Shown piece after piece: positions 23,883 to 32,003 of a DNA stretch of 64,000 nucleotides. The stretch's first letter is position 1. Each line of letters starts with the position of its first letter. Made by a program: the position numbers and the translations under genes. This DNA comes from JACNJF01 sp050288105 (GTDB lineage Bacteria > Pseudomonadota > Gammaproteobacteria > GCA-001735895), in the NCBI GenBank assembly GCA_050288105.1, contig JBNKDE010000011.1, positions 62,001-126,000 on the forward strand, given 5' to 3'. The notes below the pieces were generated by a model, which was given only the letters and a program-made list of their open reading frames with translations, was not told the DNA's origin and did not search any database.

Positions 23883-25180
23883 CGGTTTCAATAGTTGGTT
23901 TTCTGTGTCTGCTGGTACTGATCTTCCTGCGCACACCAATCAGTTTCGCAATGGGTTTTGTCGGGTTTTTCGGCTTCCTCTACCTGAACGATTATAACTG
24001 GGTAGCCTCGATATCCATGGCTGCTCGTCGAGTGATAGATACCTCGCAGGATTACAGTCTTTCCGTGATTCCGTTGTTCATTCTAATGGGTAATCTGGTC
24101 ACCCGCGCAGGTCTTTCTCAGGAATTATACAAGGCTTCTTACTCTTTTCTGGGGCATCTGAAAGGCGGCTTATCGATGGCAACGGTTGTTGCCTGCGGTG
24201 GTTTTTCTGCCATCTGTGGTTCCAGCCTGGCGACAGCGGCAACCATGGCCAAGGTTTCCATGCCACCTATGCGACGCTATGGCTACAGCGATTCGCTGGC
24301 TGCTGCTTCTATTGCAGCGGGTGGAACACTGGGAATCCTGATACCACCTAGCGTCATCCTGGTAATTTACGGCATTATGTCGGAACAAAGTATCCGCGAA
24401 CTGTTTGCTGCCGGGTTTATTCCTGGACTGTTAGGCATACTGCTTTATCTGTGTGCGGTGAGCTGGACCGTGTGGAGAAACCCTGCGGCTGGGCCCAGGG
24501 GCGAAAAAATGAGCCTGAGTCAACGCATGCAATCGCTTAAGGGCGTGTGGGGTATCATCTTACTGTTTGGCGTTGTTATGGGTGGTATCTATGGGGGCGT
24601 ATTCACACCCACGGAAGCTGCCGGTATTGGTGCTGCGGGAGCCTTTCTTATTGCCCTGTTAAGACGTGCGCTGGACTTTAAAACCCTGTTCAGGGTGCTC
24701 ACTGAGACTGCTGAAACGACTTCCTCATTATTTCTGGTAGTGATAGGCGCATTAATTTTTTCAAATTTTATCAACCGTGCAGGTTTACCCGATCAATTAC
24801 TGGAGCTCATCACCGGCAACGATGTATCACCGTTGACAGTTATCTTCATGATACTTGGTATCTACATTATTTTGGGGTGTGTATTTGAAAGTCTATCCAT
24901 GCTGCTGTTAACGGTACCGATTTTTTATCCGCTGGTACAAAGCCTGGGATTTGATCTGGTATGGTTTGGTATCGTTGTCGTCGTGGTGACCGAAATCAGC
25001 TTAATTACCCCCCCAGTAGGATTGAATGTATTTGTGTTAAGCGGTGTGTTAAAGGATGTTAAAACCGGTACCATATTCAAGGGCGTAACCCCATTCTGGG
25101 TTGCCGATATTGTTAGACTGACCCTGATCACCCTGATACCTGCAATATCCCTGTTCTTGCCGCAGTGGCTTTATGGTTAA
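23879..25180 (+). CDS. dctM: TRAP transporter large permease DctM
   Basis: A 433-residue large subunit with about twelve helices that forms the sodium-coupled transport path. Family motifs include FLRTPISFAMGFVG near the N-terminus, SVIPLFILMGNLVTRAGLS, GGFSAICGSSLATAATMAKVSMPPMRRYGYSDSLAAASIAAGGTLGILIPPSVILVIYG (positions about 100-160), and late TEISLITPPVGLNVFV. It closes the dctPQM operon. A nested inverted repeat follows its stop. Confidence 0.92.
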   Translation: MTVSIVGFLCLLVLIFLRTPISFAMGFVGFFGFLYLNDYNWVASISMAARRVIDTSQDYSLSVIPLFILMGNLVTRAGLSQELYKASYSFLGHLKGGLSMATVVACGGFSAICGSSLATAATMAKVSMPPMRRYGYSDSLAAASIAAGGTLGILIPPSVILVIYGIMSEQSIRELFAAGFIPGLLGILLYLCAVSWTVWRNPAAGPRGEKMSLSQRMQSLKGVWGIILLFGVVMGGIYGGVFTPTEAAGIGAAGAFLIALLRRALDFKTLFRVLTETAETTSSLFLVVIGALIFSNFINRAGLPDQLLELITGNDVSPLTVIFMILGIYIILGCVFESLSMLLLTVPIFYPLVQSLGFDLVWFGIVVVVVTEISLITPPVGLNVFVLSGVLKDVKTGTIFKGVTPFWVADIVRLTLITLIPAISLFLPQWLYG

Positions 25181-25209
25181 CACTTTAGCTGCTGTCGTGA
25201 AAAAAATTT

Positions 25210-25396
25210 AACCACAGAGAACACAGAGAGCACAGAGGTAAATGGTGAGGTGCTACTTTTTTTGCCGTCGTGTTTCTTCGTGAGCTTCGTGGTTTAATTT
25301 AGTCATGAAAGAATGAACCACGAAGGACACGAAGCGCACGAAGAAAAAATATCAATATATTCTTCTTCTCTGTGTGCTCTGTGCTCTCTGTGGTTA
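25210..25396. repeat. Nested inverted-repeat element (CACAGAG / CACGAAG heptamers)
   Basis: The outer arms at 25210-25237 and 25369-25396 are 28 nt each and match at 25 positions when one is reversed; they are built from spaced CACAGAG units. Inside, TTCGTG-rich sequence at 25269-25294 pairs with CACGAAG-rich sequence at 25317-25342. The whole can fold as one long double hairpin between the convergent dctM and paaX genes. Similar CACAGAG/CACGAAG arrays are scattered between genes in many bacteria. It may act as a terminator. Confidence 0.75.
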
Positions 25397-25418
25397 GTAT
25401 CTTTTATCAGCTACTCTG

Positions 25419-26363
25419 TTACGGACGAGGAATCCCACCAAAGCGGGTAAAATACTCATCTGCTATGGGCGCCAGCTTGCCCTTTTCTGATTCTCCGATC
25501 TTCATAAAAAAAGCTTCAGCTGGATTACAGATTAATTTATACAGGCGTTCGGTAATATCTCTGGCCTCATGGCTAAGGCATTCGGCGGGCATCAACTCAT
25601 GTGGAATCTCAGGCTCTCGCATCAGGATGCGACGAAACTTATGAATCAGTAATAACCGAATCAGGAAACATGCCTCTTCGGATTTTTCCTGTGTTACTTC
25701 GGCACTTTTTAATATTCCCTTAAAGAAATCGATATATTCCTGATACTCCTGCTTCATCTCGAAAATGTTGAAATAGTATTTAATCATATTGCCAGAAACT
25801 GTCAGCGGATCATCCCCAGCAGAGCGGGCTTGCATGACTACAACGGAATCTTCCAGCTGCATCTCCCTGACTACCTTGTTAACCTCCTCCAGCGTGATCA
25901 GTGGATGTGCATACACTCCATTTGAAAGACGATTAAATCCTAGCCAGACTAATTCATTCTGGAAGCGCTCGCGGTCTTTTTTATCCAGCTTCTGCAGGAT
26001 GGTGAACACTAGGCACCATTCGCCATTCCACTGGCTTTCATGATAGCGATATATCCTTTCTGCAGCGGATGAATACTGGCGGAAGCCCTTATCAGTGAGA
26101 GAATAAAAACTGCGTCGGCCAACTTGCCTGGATTGCAGGATACCTTTTTCAGTCAGCCGGAATACGCTGGTGCGTACCAGGCGTTGATTAATTCCAAGAG
26201 GTTCAACCAGTTTTATCAGACTGCCCAGCCAGATGGTGCCGCCATGTGCAGATACAAAATCACCAAATATGGTCAGGATCAACGAATTAGAATAAACGAT
26301 CTGCGCACCTGAAAAGGTTTCGACCACCTCATATGCAAGGGTATTAAAATTTTTGCTAGCCAA
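25419..26363 (-). CDS. paaX: PaaX-family phenylacetyl-CoA-responsive repressor
   Basis: A 314-residue repressor. The N-terminal winged helix (SNSLILTIFGDFVSAHGGTIWLGSLIKLVEPLGINQRLVRTSVFRLTEKGILQSRQVGRRSFYSLTDKG, about residues 25-95) and the PaaX central/C-terminal domains (WCLVFTI, LVWLGFNRLSNGVYAHP, LLIHKFRRILMREPEIPHELMP) are complete. In known systems phenylacetyl-CoA releases PaaX from paa promoters. It is cotranscribed downstream of paaY (19-bp gap). Candidate operators are seen at paaF, paaA and dctP. Confidence 0.93.
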   Translation of the reverse strand: MASKNFNTLAYEVVETFSGAQIVYSNSLILTIFGDFVSAHGGTIWLGSLIKLVEPLGINQRLVRTSVFRLTEKGILQSRQVGRRSFYSLTDKGFRQYSSAAERIYRYHESQWNGEWCLVFTILQKLDKKDRERFQNELVWLGFNRLSNGVYAHPLITLEEVNKVVREMQLEDSVVVMQARSAGDDPLTVSGNMIKYYFNIFEMKQEYQEYIDFFKGILKSAEVTQEKSEEACFLIRLLLIHKFRRILMREPEIPHELMPAECLSHEARDITERLYKLICNPAEAFFMKIGESEKGKLAPIADEYFTRFGGIPRP

Positions 26364-26382
26364 TGTTCAATTATCCATATTG

Positions 26383-26991
26383 TTAATTATTATTGTCTCT
26401 GGCCTGATATAAAGGAATCGAGTCAGAGACATCCAGATGCTGCCGTCCCTCCTCTACTTCAGACAAAGGTTCAACCAGATGCAGGGAATCAAAACTTCGC
26501 TGTACCAGACGATGGTAATCACGTGTTCCATTCATCTTCCATTCGATTTCATCGTCAGTTAATTCACGGATCACTCGAGCGGGTGTTCCGGCAACCAGAT
26601 GACGATCTGGAATGATTTCATTAGCCTTGACAAAACTCATGGCGGCGACGATCGCTGATTTTCCAACCGTTACCCCATCCATGACAACGGCATTCATCCC
26701 AACCAGGGCATTTTCCCTGATGATGCAGCCATGTAATACGGCACCATGCCCGATATGGCCGTTTTTCTCCACCACGGTATCGGTGTTAGGAAATCCATGC
26801 ATGACACAGGTATCCTGGACGTTCGCACCCTGCTGTAACACAATGCGTCCGAAGTCGCCTCGTAACACGGCACCGGGTGCAACATAGCAGCCCGCAGCAA
26901 TGATGACATCCCCAATCACCGTTGCCGAGGGATGAACAAAACTGGTTTTATGTATAACGGGTGTGATACCGTCTATAGAGTAGCAGCTCAT
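26383..26991 (-). CDS. paaY: PaaY, left-handed beta-helix thioesterase
   Basis: A 202-residue protein of the gamma-carbonic-anhydrase-like hexapeptide-repeat family. Repeated short hexapeptides (VIGDVIIAAGCYVAPGAV, IVLQQGANVQDTCVMHG, HIGHGAVLHGCIIRENALVG) form the left-handed helix; His residues in these turns bind metal. The RVIRELTDDEIEWKMNGTRDYHRL tail is typical of PaaY/CaiE. In E. coli PaaY is a thioesterase that removes dead-end CoA adducts and helps release PaaX repression. It is divergent from paaF and sits upstream of paaX on the same strand. Confidence 0.92.
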   Translation of the reverse strand: MSCYSIDGITPVIHKTSFVHPSATVIGDVIIAAGCYVAPGAVLRGDFGRIVLQQGANVQDTCVMHGFPNTDTVVEKNGHIGHGAVLHGCIIRENALVGMNAVVMDGVTVGKSAIVAAMSFVKANEIIPDRHLVAGTPARVIRELTDDEIEWKMNGTRDYHRLVQRSFDSLHLVEPLSEVEEGRQHLDVSDSIPLYQARDNNN

Positions 26992-27024
26992 GTTTATTTC
27001 CCCAGTTAAATCGACCTTTCGTTA

Positions 27025-27064
27025 TGATACACATTTTATTATTTTAATTATATATTCTGTATCT
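27025..27064. promoter_or_regulatory. PaaX-type operator between paaY and paaF
   Basis: TGATAC (27025-27030) and GTATCT (27059-27064) face each other over 28 nt in the 194-bp divergent paaY/paaF promoter region. Read backwards, the right half gives GATACAGAATAT, identical to the right half before paaA. The left half fits the E. coli PaaX consensus WWTRTGATTCGYGNT at about 11 of 15 positions. Confidence 0.7.
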
Positions 27065-27185
27065 ATTTAATTTTTTCGTGTATATTTTATCAAGCTGTTT
27101 CTTAGGCCCAGGCAGAGCAAGGGCAGGATGAATAGCAAGCTTAAAATCATAGGTTAGCTGGTAAGAGGCAGACCTGGGGGAGACA

Positions 27186-27965
27186 TTGAAAACTTACGAC
27201 TACATTTTACTGGACGATGTGGCGGATGGCGTTGCGTGCATCACCCTTAACCGTCCCGACAGTAGAAACGCACTGAGCAATGCACTACTGCAAGAGATTG
27301 CCGAGGCACTCGCTGTATTGCGCGATGATACGCGCTGCCGTTGTGTAGTGATTAGCGGTGGCCCCAGAGTGTTTGCAGCTGGTGCCGATCTGGCCGAAAT
27401 GTCAGGCAAAACCATGACCGATATGCTGGACGATATCCGCCCACAATACTGGTCGACAATCGCCAGTTTTCCCAAACCCATTATTGCTGCAGTAAACGGT
27501 TATGCCCTGGGCGGTGGCTGTGAGCTGGCAATGCATGCCGACATTATCATTGCTGGAAGTAATGCGCAGTTTGGCCAACCCGAAATCAACCTGGGCATTA
27601 TTCCCGGTGCGGGTGGTACGCAACGATTGATCAGGAGCGTAGGAAAAGCACTCGCCAGTAAAATGGTGTTAAGCGGTGAGTTTATCGATGCCTCTACCGC
27701 GCTTTCTGCAGGCCTGGTAGCTGAAATCACCCAGCCCGAATTAACCCTGGAGCGAGCAACTGCGTTAGCCAAAACCATTGCTGCCAGGCCACCCATTGCA
27801 GTGCAGCAGGCAAAAGCGGCACTGCTTAAATCTTTCGACACTACCCTCAGCGCAGGTCTTGATTTCGAGCGCAAGACCTTTGTCATGCTGGCAGGGACTG
27901 AAGATCGTAACGAAGGCATAAAGGCCTTCATGGAAAAACGCCAACCTGAATTCAAAGGTAAATAA
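27186..27965 (+). CDS. paaF: PaaF, 2,3-dehydroadipyl-CoA hydratase
   Basis: A 259-residue crotonase. It hydrates 2,3-didehydroadipyl-CoA to 3-hydroxyadipyl-CoA in the lower phenylacetate pathway. Both catalytic Glu are present (GGGCELAMHAD, Glu113; GQPEINLGIIPGAGGTQRL, Glu133), and the oxyanion-hole segment FAAGADL is intact. The start is TTG at 27186, supported by GGGGGAG 4 nt upstream; no ATG is available nearby. It heads the long paaFGHIJKZ operon; paaG follows after 6 bp. Confidence 0.92.
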   Translation: MKTYDYILLDDVADGVACITLNRPDSRNALSNALLQEIAEALAVLRDDTRCRCVVISGGPRVFAAGADLAEMSGKTMTDMLDDIRPQYWSTIASFPKPIIAAVNGYALGGGCELAMHADIIIAGSNAQFGQPEINLGIIPGAGGTQRLIRSVGKALASKMVLSGEFIDASTALSAGLVAEITQPELTLERATALAKTIAARPPIAVQQAKAALLKSFDTTLSAGLDFERKTFVMLAGTEDRNEGIKAFMEKRQPEFKGK

Positions 27966-27971
27966 GCGGAC

Positions 27972-28769
27972 ATGACTATGAACTTTGAAACCCTGCTGTT
28001 TGAAGTCAACGATGGTGTTGGCAAGCTGGTACTTAATCGGCCTGACAAGCTGAATAGCTTTAATAACCTGATGCACGAGGAGCTGCGCAAATGCATGAAA
28101 GAAGTTGCCAGCAATCCTGCTATCCGTTGTTTGCTGATCACAGGCAGTGGTCGGGCATTCTGTGCAGGCCAGGATTTAAGTGATCGTGATGTGGCACCCA
28201 CACAACAAGTCCCTGATCTGGGAGATTCAGTAGAGAAAAATTACAATCCCCTGATCAGAAGCATAAAAAACCTGGAAAAGCCGGTGATCTGTGCTGTGAA
28301 TGGTGTCGCAGCGGGTGCTGGTTCCAGCCTGGCGCTGGCCTGCGACATTGTTTACGCAGCTCGCTCTGCCTCTTTTATACAATCATTCAGCAAGATCGGC
28401 CTGGTACCGGATAGCGGAAGTTCCTGGGCGTTGCCGCGTCTGGTCGGACATGCGCGCGCAATGGGCATGGCCATGCTGGCTGAAAAACTACCGGCAGAAA
28501 AAGCCGAGGCCTGGGGATTGATCTGGAAATGTGTGGATGATGACGCATTGATGAATGAAGCTGAGCAACAGGCCAGGTTTTTAGCGACCCAACCCACCAG
28601 AGGTCTGGGCTACCTGAAACGTACGCTTAATGCCTCACTCAGTAACAGTCTTGACGAACAGCTCAACCTGGAACGTGACATGATGCGGATCGCCGGTCGA
28701 ACCGATGATTATCGTGAAGGTGTTAATGCCTTTATGAATAAACGTGAACCCAAATTTAGCGGAAAATAA
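27972..28769 (+). CDS. paaG: PaaG, 1,2-epoxyphenylacetyl-CoA isomerase
   Basis: A 265-residue crotonase that turns the ring epoxide into the oxepin-CoA and also shifts a double bond later in the pathway. It has the oxyanion-hole stretch FCAGQDLSDRDVA, GAAGAGSSLALACD in place of the hydratase Glu, and KIGLVPDSGSSW with the PaaG-type catalytic Asp (about 147). The absence of both hydratase Glu distinguishes it from PaaF. The ATG start gives MTMNFETLLF; it is 3 bp before paaH. Confidence 0.93.
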   Translation: MTMNFETLLFEVNDGVGKLVLNRPDKLNSFNNLMHEELRKCMKEVASNPAIRCLLITGSGRAFCAGQDLSDRDVAPTQQVPDLGDSVEKNYNPLIRSIKNLEKPVICAVNGVAAGAGSSLALACDIVYAARSASFIQSFSKIGLVPDSGSSWALPRLVGHARAMGMAMLAEKLPAEKAEAWGLIWKCVDDDALMNEAEQQARFLATQPTRGLGYLKRTLNASLSNSLDEQLNLERDMMRIAGRTDDYREGVNAFMNKREPKFSGK

Positions 28770-28772
28770 TTC

Positions 28773-30293
28773 ATGCCAGCACTGGAAAAATCAAAAATTG
28801 TCGCTGTTATCGGCGCAGGTACCATGGGTGCAGGTGTTGCCCAGGTCGCGGCTAACGCGGGTCACCCGGTATTGCTCTACGATGTCGCCGAAGGTGCTGC
28901 ACTAAAAGGCAAGCAACACACTGCAGCCGGTCTGGATAAGCTGGTACAAAGAGGTCGCATCAGCGCTGTAGAGCGTGATGAGCTGCTCGATAGAATCACG
29001 CCAGTCGATAATCTTGACGAGCTGGCAGGCGCTAGTCTGTTTATCGAAGCGATTATTGAGCGGCTGGATATCAAACAACAGCTGTTTCAGCAACTGGAAT
29101 CAATAGCAGACGATCAGGCCATCATGGCCAGCAATACGTCTTCGATTTCAATCACTGCGATTGCTGCTGCGCTAAAACGTCCGCAGCAATTTCTGGGCAT
29201 GCATTTTTTCAATCCTGCCCCGGTTATGAAACTGGTAGAAATCGTCAGTGGGCTGGCAACTAATCCTGAACTCGCTGAGACGATTTACGCCACTGCCAAA
29301 GCCTGGGGAAAGCTGGCAGTACATGCCAGGTCTACACCAGGATTTATCGTGAACCGGGTAGCAAGACCATTTTATGCAGAAGGCTTACGACTATTACAGG
29401 AAGGTCTGGGCGATGCCGCGACCATAGACGCAATAATGCGGGATGCTGGAGGTTTTCGCATGGGTCCATTCGAGTTAATGGATCTCATCGGACATGATGT
29501 TAATTATGCGGTGACCTGCTCCGTATTTGATGCCTACTACGGTGACTCGCGCTTTCAACCTTCATTGATTCAAAAAGAGATGGTCGATGCCGGATACCTG
29601 GGGCAAAAAACTGGGCGCGGTTTTTATGATTATATGGATGCCAGCGCAAAACCTGAAGCGCAGTGTTGTCCATCCTGTAATGCTGCTACCAGTGCCACCA
29701 TTTCAGGAGATTCGAAACTGGCTGATATCCTGTTTGATTTACTTAAAGCTGCCGGTGTCGAAGCGAATCGAATCGAAGGAGATGAATTTGCTCTGCATAC
29801 GGAAAATGCAACGCTTAAACAAACCAATGGGCAGATGGCGACAGTCAGAAGTGCGCTTGATGAAATCGATAATCTGGTTTTGCTCGACCTGGCACTGGAT
29901 TATCAGCAATCGTCACGTTGGGTTATTACGGCTTCGGATCAGGCAGATGCTGCTGCGGTAAATGAAATCATTGGGCTGTTACAGCAAACCGGTAAACAGG
30001 TGACCCAGGTTAAAGATGTAGCAGGCATGTGTGTCATGCGCACCGTCTGTATGCTCGCCAACGAGGGTGCTGACGCAGTGAATCAGGGGGTATGTAGTAT
30101 TCAAGATGTCGATATCGCAATGCAAAGTGGCGTGAATTACCCGCTGGGACCACTGGCCTGGGCGGATTTAATCGGGGTTGAAAATGTACTCGAGGTATTA
30201 GAAAACCTGGTACAGAATTATGGCGAAGATCGCTATCGCTGTTCCCCGCTCATTCTGCGCCTGGCAGCCGCGGAGAAAACCTTCCATGACTGA
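28773..30293 (+). CDS. paaH: PaaH, 3-hydroxyadipyl-CoA dehydrogenase
   Basis: A 506-residue NAD-dependent dehydrogenase that oxidises 3-hydroxyadipyl-CoA to 3-oxoadipyl-CoA. The N-terminal Rossmann motif GAGTMGAG is at residues 14-21, then SNTSSISITAIA and MHFFNPAPVMKLVEIV (catalytic His) and the C-terminal dimer domain STPGFIVNRVARPF. A second, degenerate dehydrogenase-like half extends to residue 506, as usual for PaaH of this size. A CCPSC cluster near residue 295 is unusual but not explained. Its end overlaps paaI by 8 bp. Confidence 0.92.
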   Translation: MPALEKSKIVAVIGAGTMGAGVAQVAANAGHPVLLYDVAEGAALKGKQHTAAGLDKLVQRGRISAVERDELLDRITPVDNLDELAGASLFIEAIIERLDIKQQLFQQLESIADDQAIMASNTSSISITAIAAALKRPQQFLGMHFFNPAPVMKLVEIVSGLATNPELAETIYATAKAWGKLAVHARSTPGFIVNRVARPFYAEGLRLLQEGLGDAATIDAIMRDAGGFRMGPFELMDLIGHDVNYAVTCSVFDAYYGDSRFQPSLIQKEMVDAGYLGQKTGRGFYDYMDASAKPEAQCCPSCNAATSATISGDSKLADILFDLLKAAGVEANRIEGDEFALHTENATLKQTNGQMATVRSALDEIDNLVLLDLALDYQQSSRWVITASDQADAAAVNEIIGLLQQTGKQVTQVKDVAGMCVMRTVCMLANEGADAVNQGVCSIQDVDIAMQSGVNYPLGPLAWADLIGVENVLEVLENLVQNYGEDRYRCSPLILRLAAAEKTFHD

Positions 30294-30744
30294 TCAATTT
30301 ATCGATCCCCATCAGCTGGCCCAGGCAGTCACCACTCATATGCAGGCAAATGATGATGCTTCCAGGTTACTGGGTATCCAGATCGAGGTAACCAGAAGCG
30401 GTTATGCCGAGCTGACGATGAAGGTAAAAAAAGAAATGACCAATGGTCACGATATCTGTCATGGCGGATTTATCTTCACCCTGGCTGACTCGGCATTTGC
30501 CTATGCCTGCAACAGTAACAACAAGGTAACCGTTGCCTCTGGCTGCAGTATAGAGTTTCTGGCGCCGGCAGCGATTGATGACCAACTTACCGCGATAGCA
30601 AAGGAACGCTCCCGTGCGGGGCGCACCGGTGTTTATGATGTGGAAATTACGAATCAAAAGGATGTACTAATCGCCCTGTTTCGGGGTAAATCCTATCAAA
30701 TTAATGGTGAGGTGATTCCACCTCAAGCTGGAGACCGGACATGA
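30286..30744 (+). CDS. paaI: PaaI, hydroxyphenylacetyl-CoA thioesterase
   Basis: A 152-residue hotdog thioesterase that rescues CoA from dead-end hydroxyphenylacetyl-CoA esters. The hallmark is GHDICHGGFIFTLADSAFAYACNS (His and catalytic Asp) near residues 46-69, with VASGCSIEFLAPAAIDDQL following. I use the ATG at 30286 (MTDQFIDPHQ), which overlaps paaH by 8 bp; a longer frame would read deep inside paaH. Its own stop overlaps the paaJ start (ATGA). Confidence 0.9.
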   Translation: MTDQFIDPHQLAQAVTTHMQANDDASRLLGIQIEVTRSGYAELTMKVKKEMTNGHDICHGGFIFTLADSAFAYACNSNNKVTVASGCSIEFLAPAAIDDQLTAIAKERSRAGRTGVYDVEITNQKDVLIALFRGKSYQINGEVIPPQAGDRT

Positions 30745-31946
30745 ATGACGCATATATCTGCGACCCTCTAAGAACAGCTATTGGTCGTTATGGTGGCACC
30801 TTATCCAGTGTGCGTGCAGACGACCTGGGTGCGATACCGCTAAAAGCATTAATGGAAAGAAACCCTGATGTTGATTGGGAACAGGTCGATGAAGTGATTT
30901 TTGGAAATGCCAATCAGGCAGGAGAATGTAACCGAAATATTGCGCGCATGTCAGCATTGCTGGCTGGATTACCCGTGGGTGTTGGTGGCACCACGATTAA
31001 TCGTTTATGTGGCTCGGGTATGGATGCGGTCGGCACAGCAGCGCGCGCCATTAAGGCGGGCGAATCCCAGCTGATCATTGCCGGTGGTGTAGAAAATATG
31101 TCCAGAGCCCCCTTTGTAATGCCCAAGGCAAGTACGGCATTCAGCCGCCAGGCTGAAATTTACGATACCACGATTGGCTGGCGTTTCCCGAATCCGTTAA
31201 TGCATCAGTTATATGGGACAGAGTCGATGCCGGAAACGGCAGAGAATGTAGCCGAGCAATTTAATATCTCAAGAGAAGACCAGGATTTATTTGCCTACCG
31301 CTCACAACAGAAAACGGCAGCGGCTCAGGCGAATGGATCATTCGACGACGAAATCGTCGCAGTTACGATTCCACAGCGGAAGCAGGATCCCATTATTTTT
31401 AGTGTTGATGAACATGCCCGTGCATCAACCACACTGGAAGCGCTGGCAAAACTCCCTGCCCCCTTCCGAGAAGGCGGCTCAGTTACCGCCGGTAATGCAT
31501 CAGGAGTGAATGATGGCGCCTGCGCGATGATAGTCGCCAGTGAACAGGCAGCAAACAGCAATGGTCTGAAACCGCTGGCTCGAGTCGTTGCTATGGCCGT
31601 TGCCGGTGTAGAGCCACGCATCATGGGTTTCGGACCGGCTCCAGCGACCAGAAAGGTGTTGAAACTCACGGGATTATCGATTGATCAGATGGATATCATC
31701 GAGCTCAATGAAGCCTTTGCAGCACAGGCACTGGCCGTTACGCGAGATCTCGGACTGGCTGATGATGCTGCACAGGTGAACCCCTATGGTGGTGCGATAT
31801 CGCTGGGACATCCACTGGGTATGAGTGGCGCGCGTTTAATTACCACAGCGGCACGTCAATTACATAAAACCGGTGGTCGTTATGCGCTGTGCACGATGTG
31901 CATAGGTGTTGGACAGGGCATCGCGACCATAATCGAACGCGTATAA
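30741..31946 (+). CDS. paaJ: PaaJ, 3-oxoadipyl-CoA/3-oxo-5,6-dehydrosuberyl-CoA thiolase
   Basis: A 401-residue thiolase carrying out the two thiolytic steps of the phenylacetate pathway. The active Cys is in NRLCGSGMDAVG (Cys90); NEAFAAQALAVTRDLG, GGAISLGHPLGMSGARL and MCIGVGQGIATI complete the site. It is coupled to paaI by a 4-bp overlap. The protein at 3604-4812 is a close paralogue with the same first 45 residues in pattern. Confidence 0.93.
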   Translation: MNDAYICDPLRTAIGRYGGTLSSVRADDLGAIPLKALMERNPDVDWEQVDEVIFGNANQAGECNRNIARMSALLAGLPVGVGGTTINRLCGSGMDAVGTAARAIKAGESQLIIAGGVENMSRAPFVMPKASTAFSRQAEIYDTTIGWRFPNPLMHQLYGTESMPETAENVAEQFNISREDQDLFAYRSQQKTAAAQANGSFDDEIVAVTIPQRKQDPIIFSVDEHARASTTLEALAKLPAPFREGGSVTAGNASGVNDGACAMIVASEQAANSNGLKPLARVVAMAVAGVEPRIMGFGPAPATRKVLKLTGLSIDQMDIIELNEAFAAQALAVTRDLGLADDAAQVNPYGGAISLGHPLGMSGARLITTAARQLHKTGGRYALCTMCIGVGQGIATIIERV

Positions 31947-32003
31947 AAATTATAATGGGCCCGCAGACATAAGCTGGCCCGAGCTAATATTGGAGGAAAA
32001 AAG

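Noticed and set aside
25210..25396. CRISPR-like array
   Set aside because: Repeats are 7-nt units in inverted arrangement with no spacers of uniform length and no cas genes nearby.
27500..28201. 233-codon open frame antisense to paaF/paaG
   Set aside because: Serine/arginine-rich composition typical of a reverse-strand shadow; paaF and paaG are certain on the plus strand.
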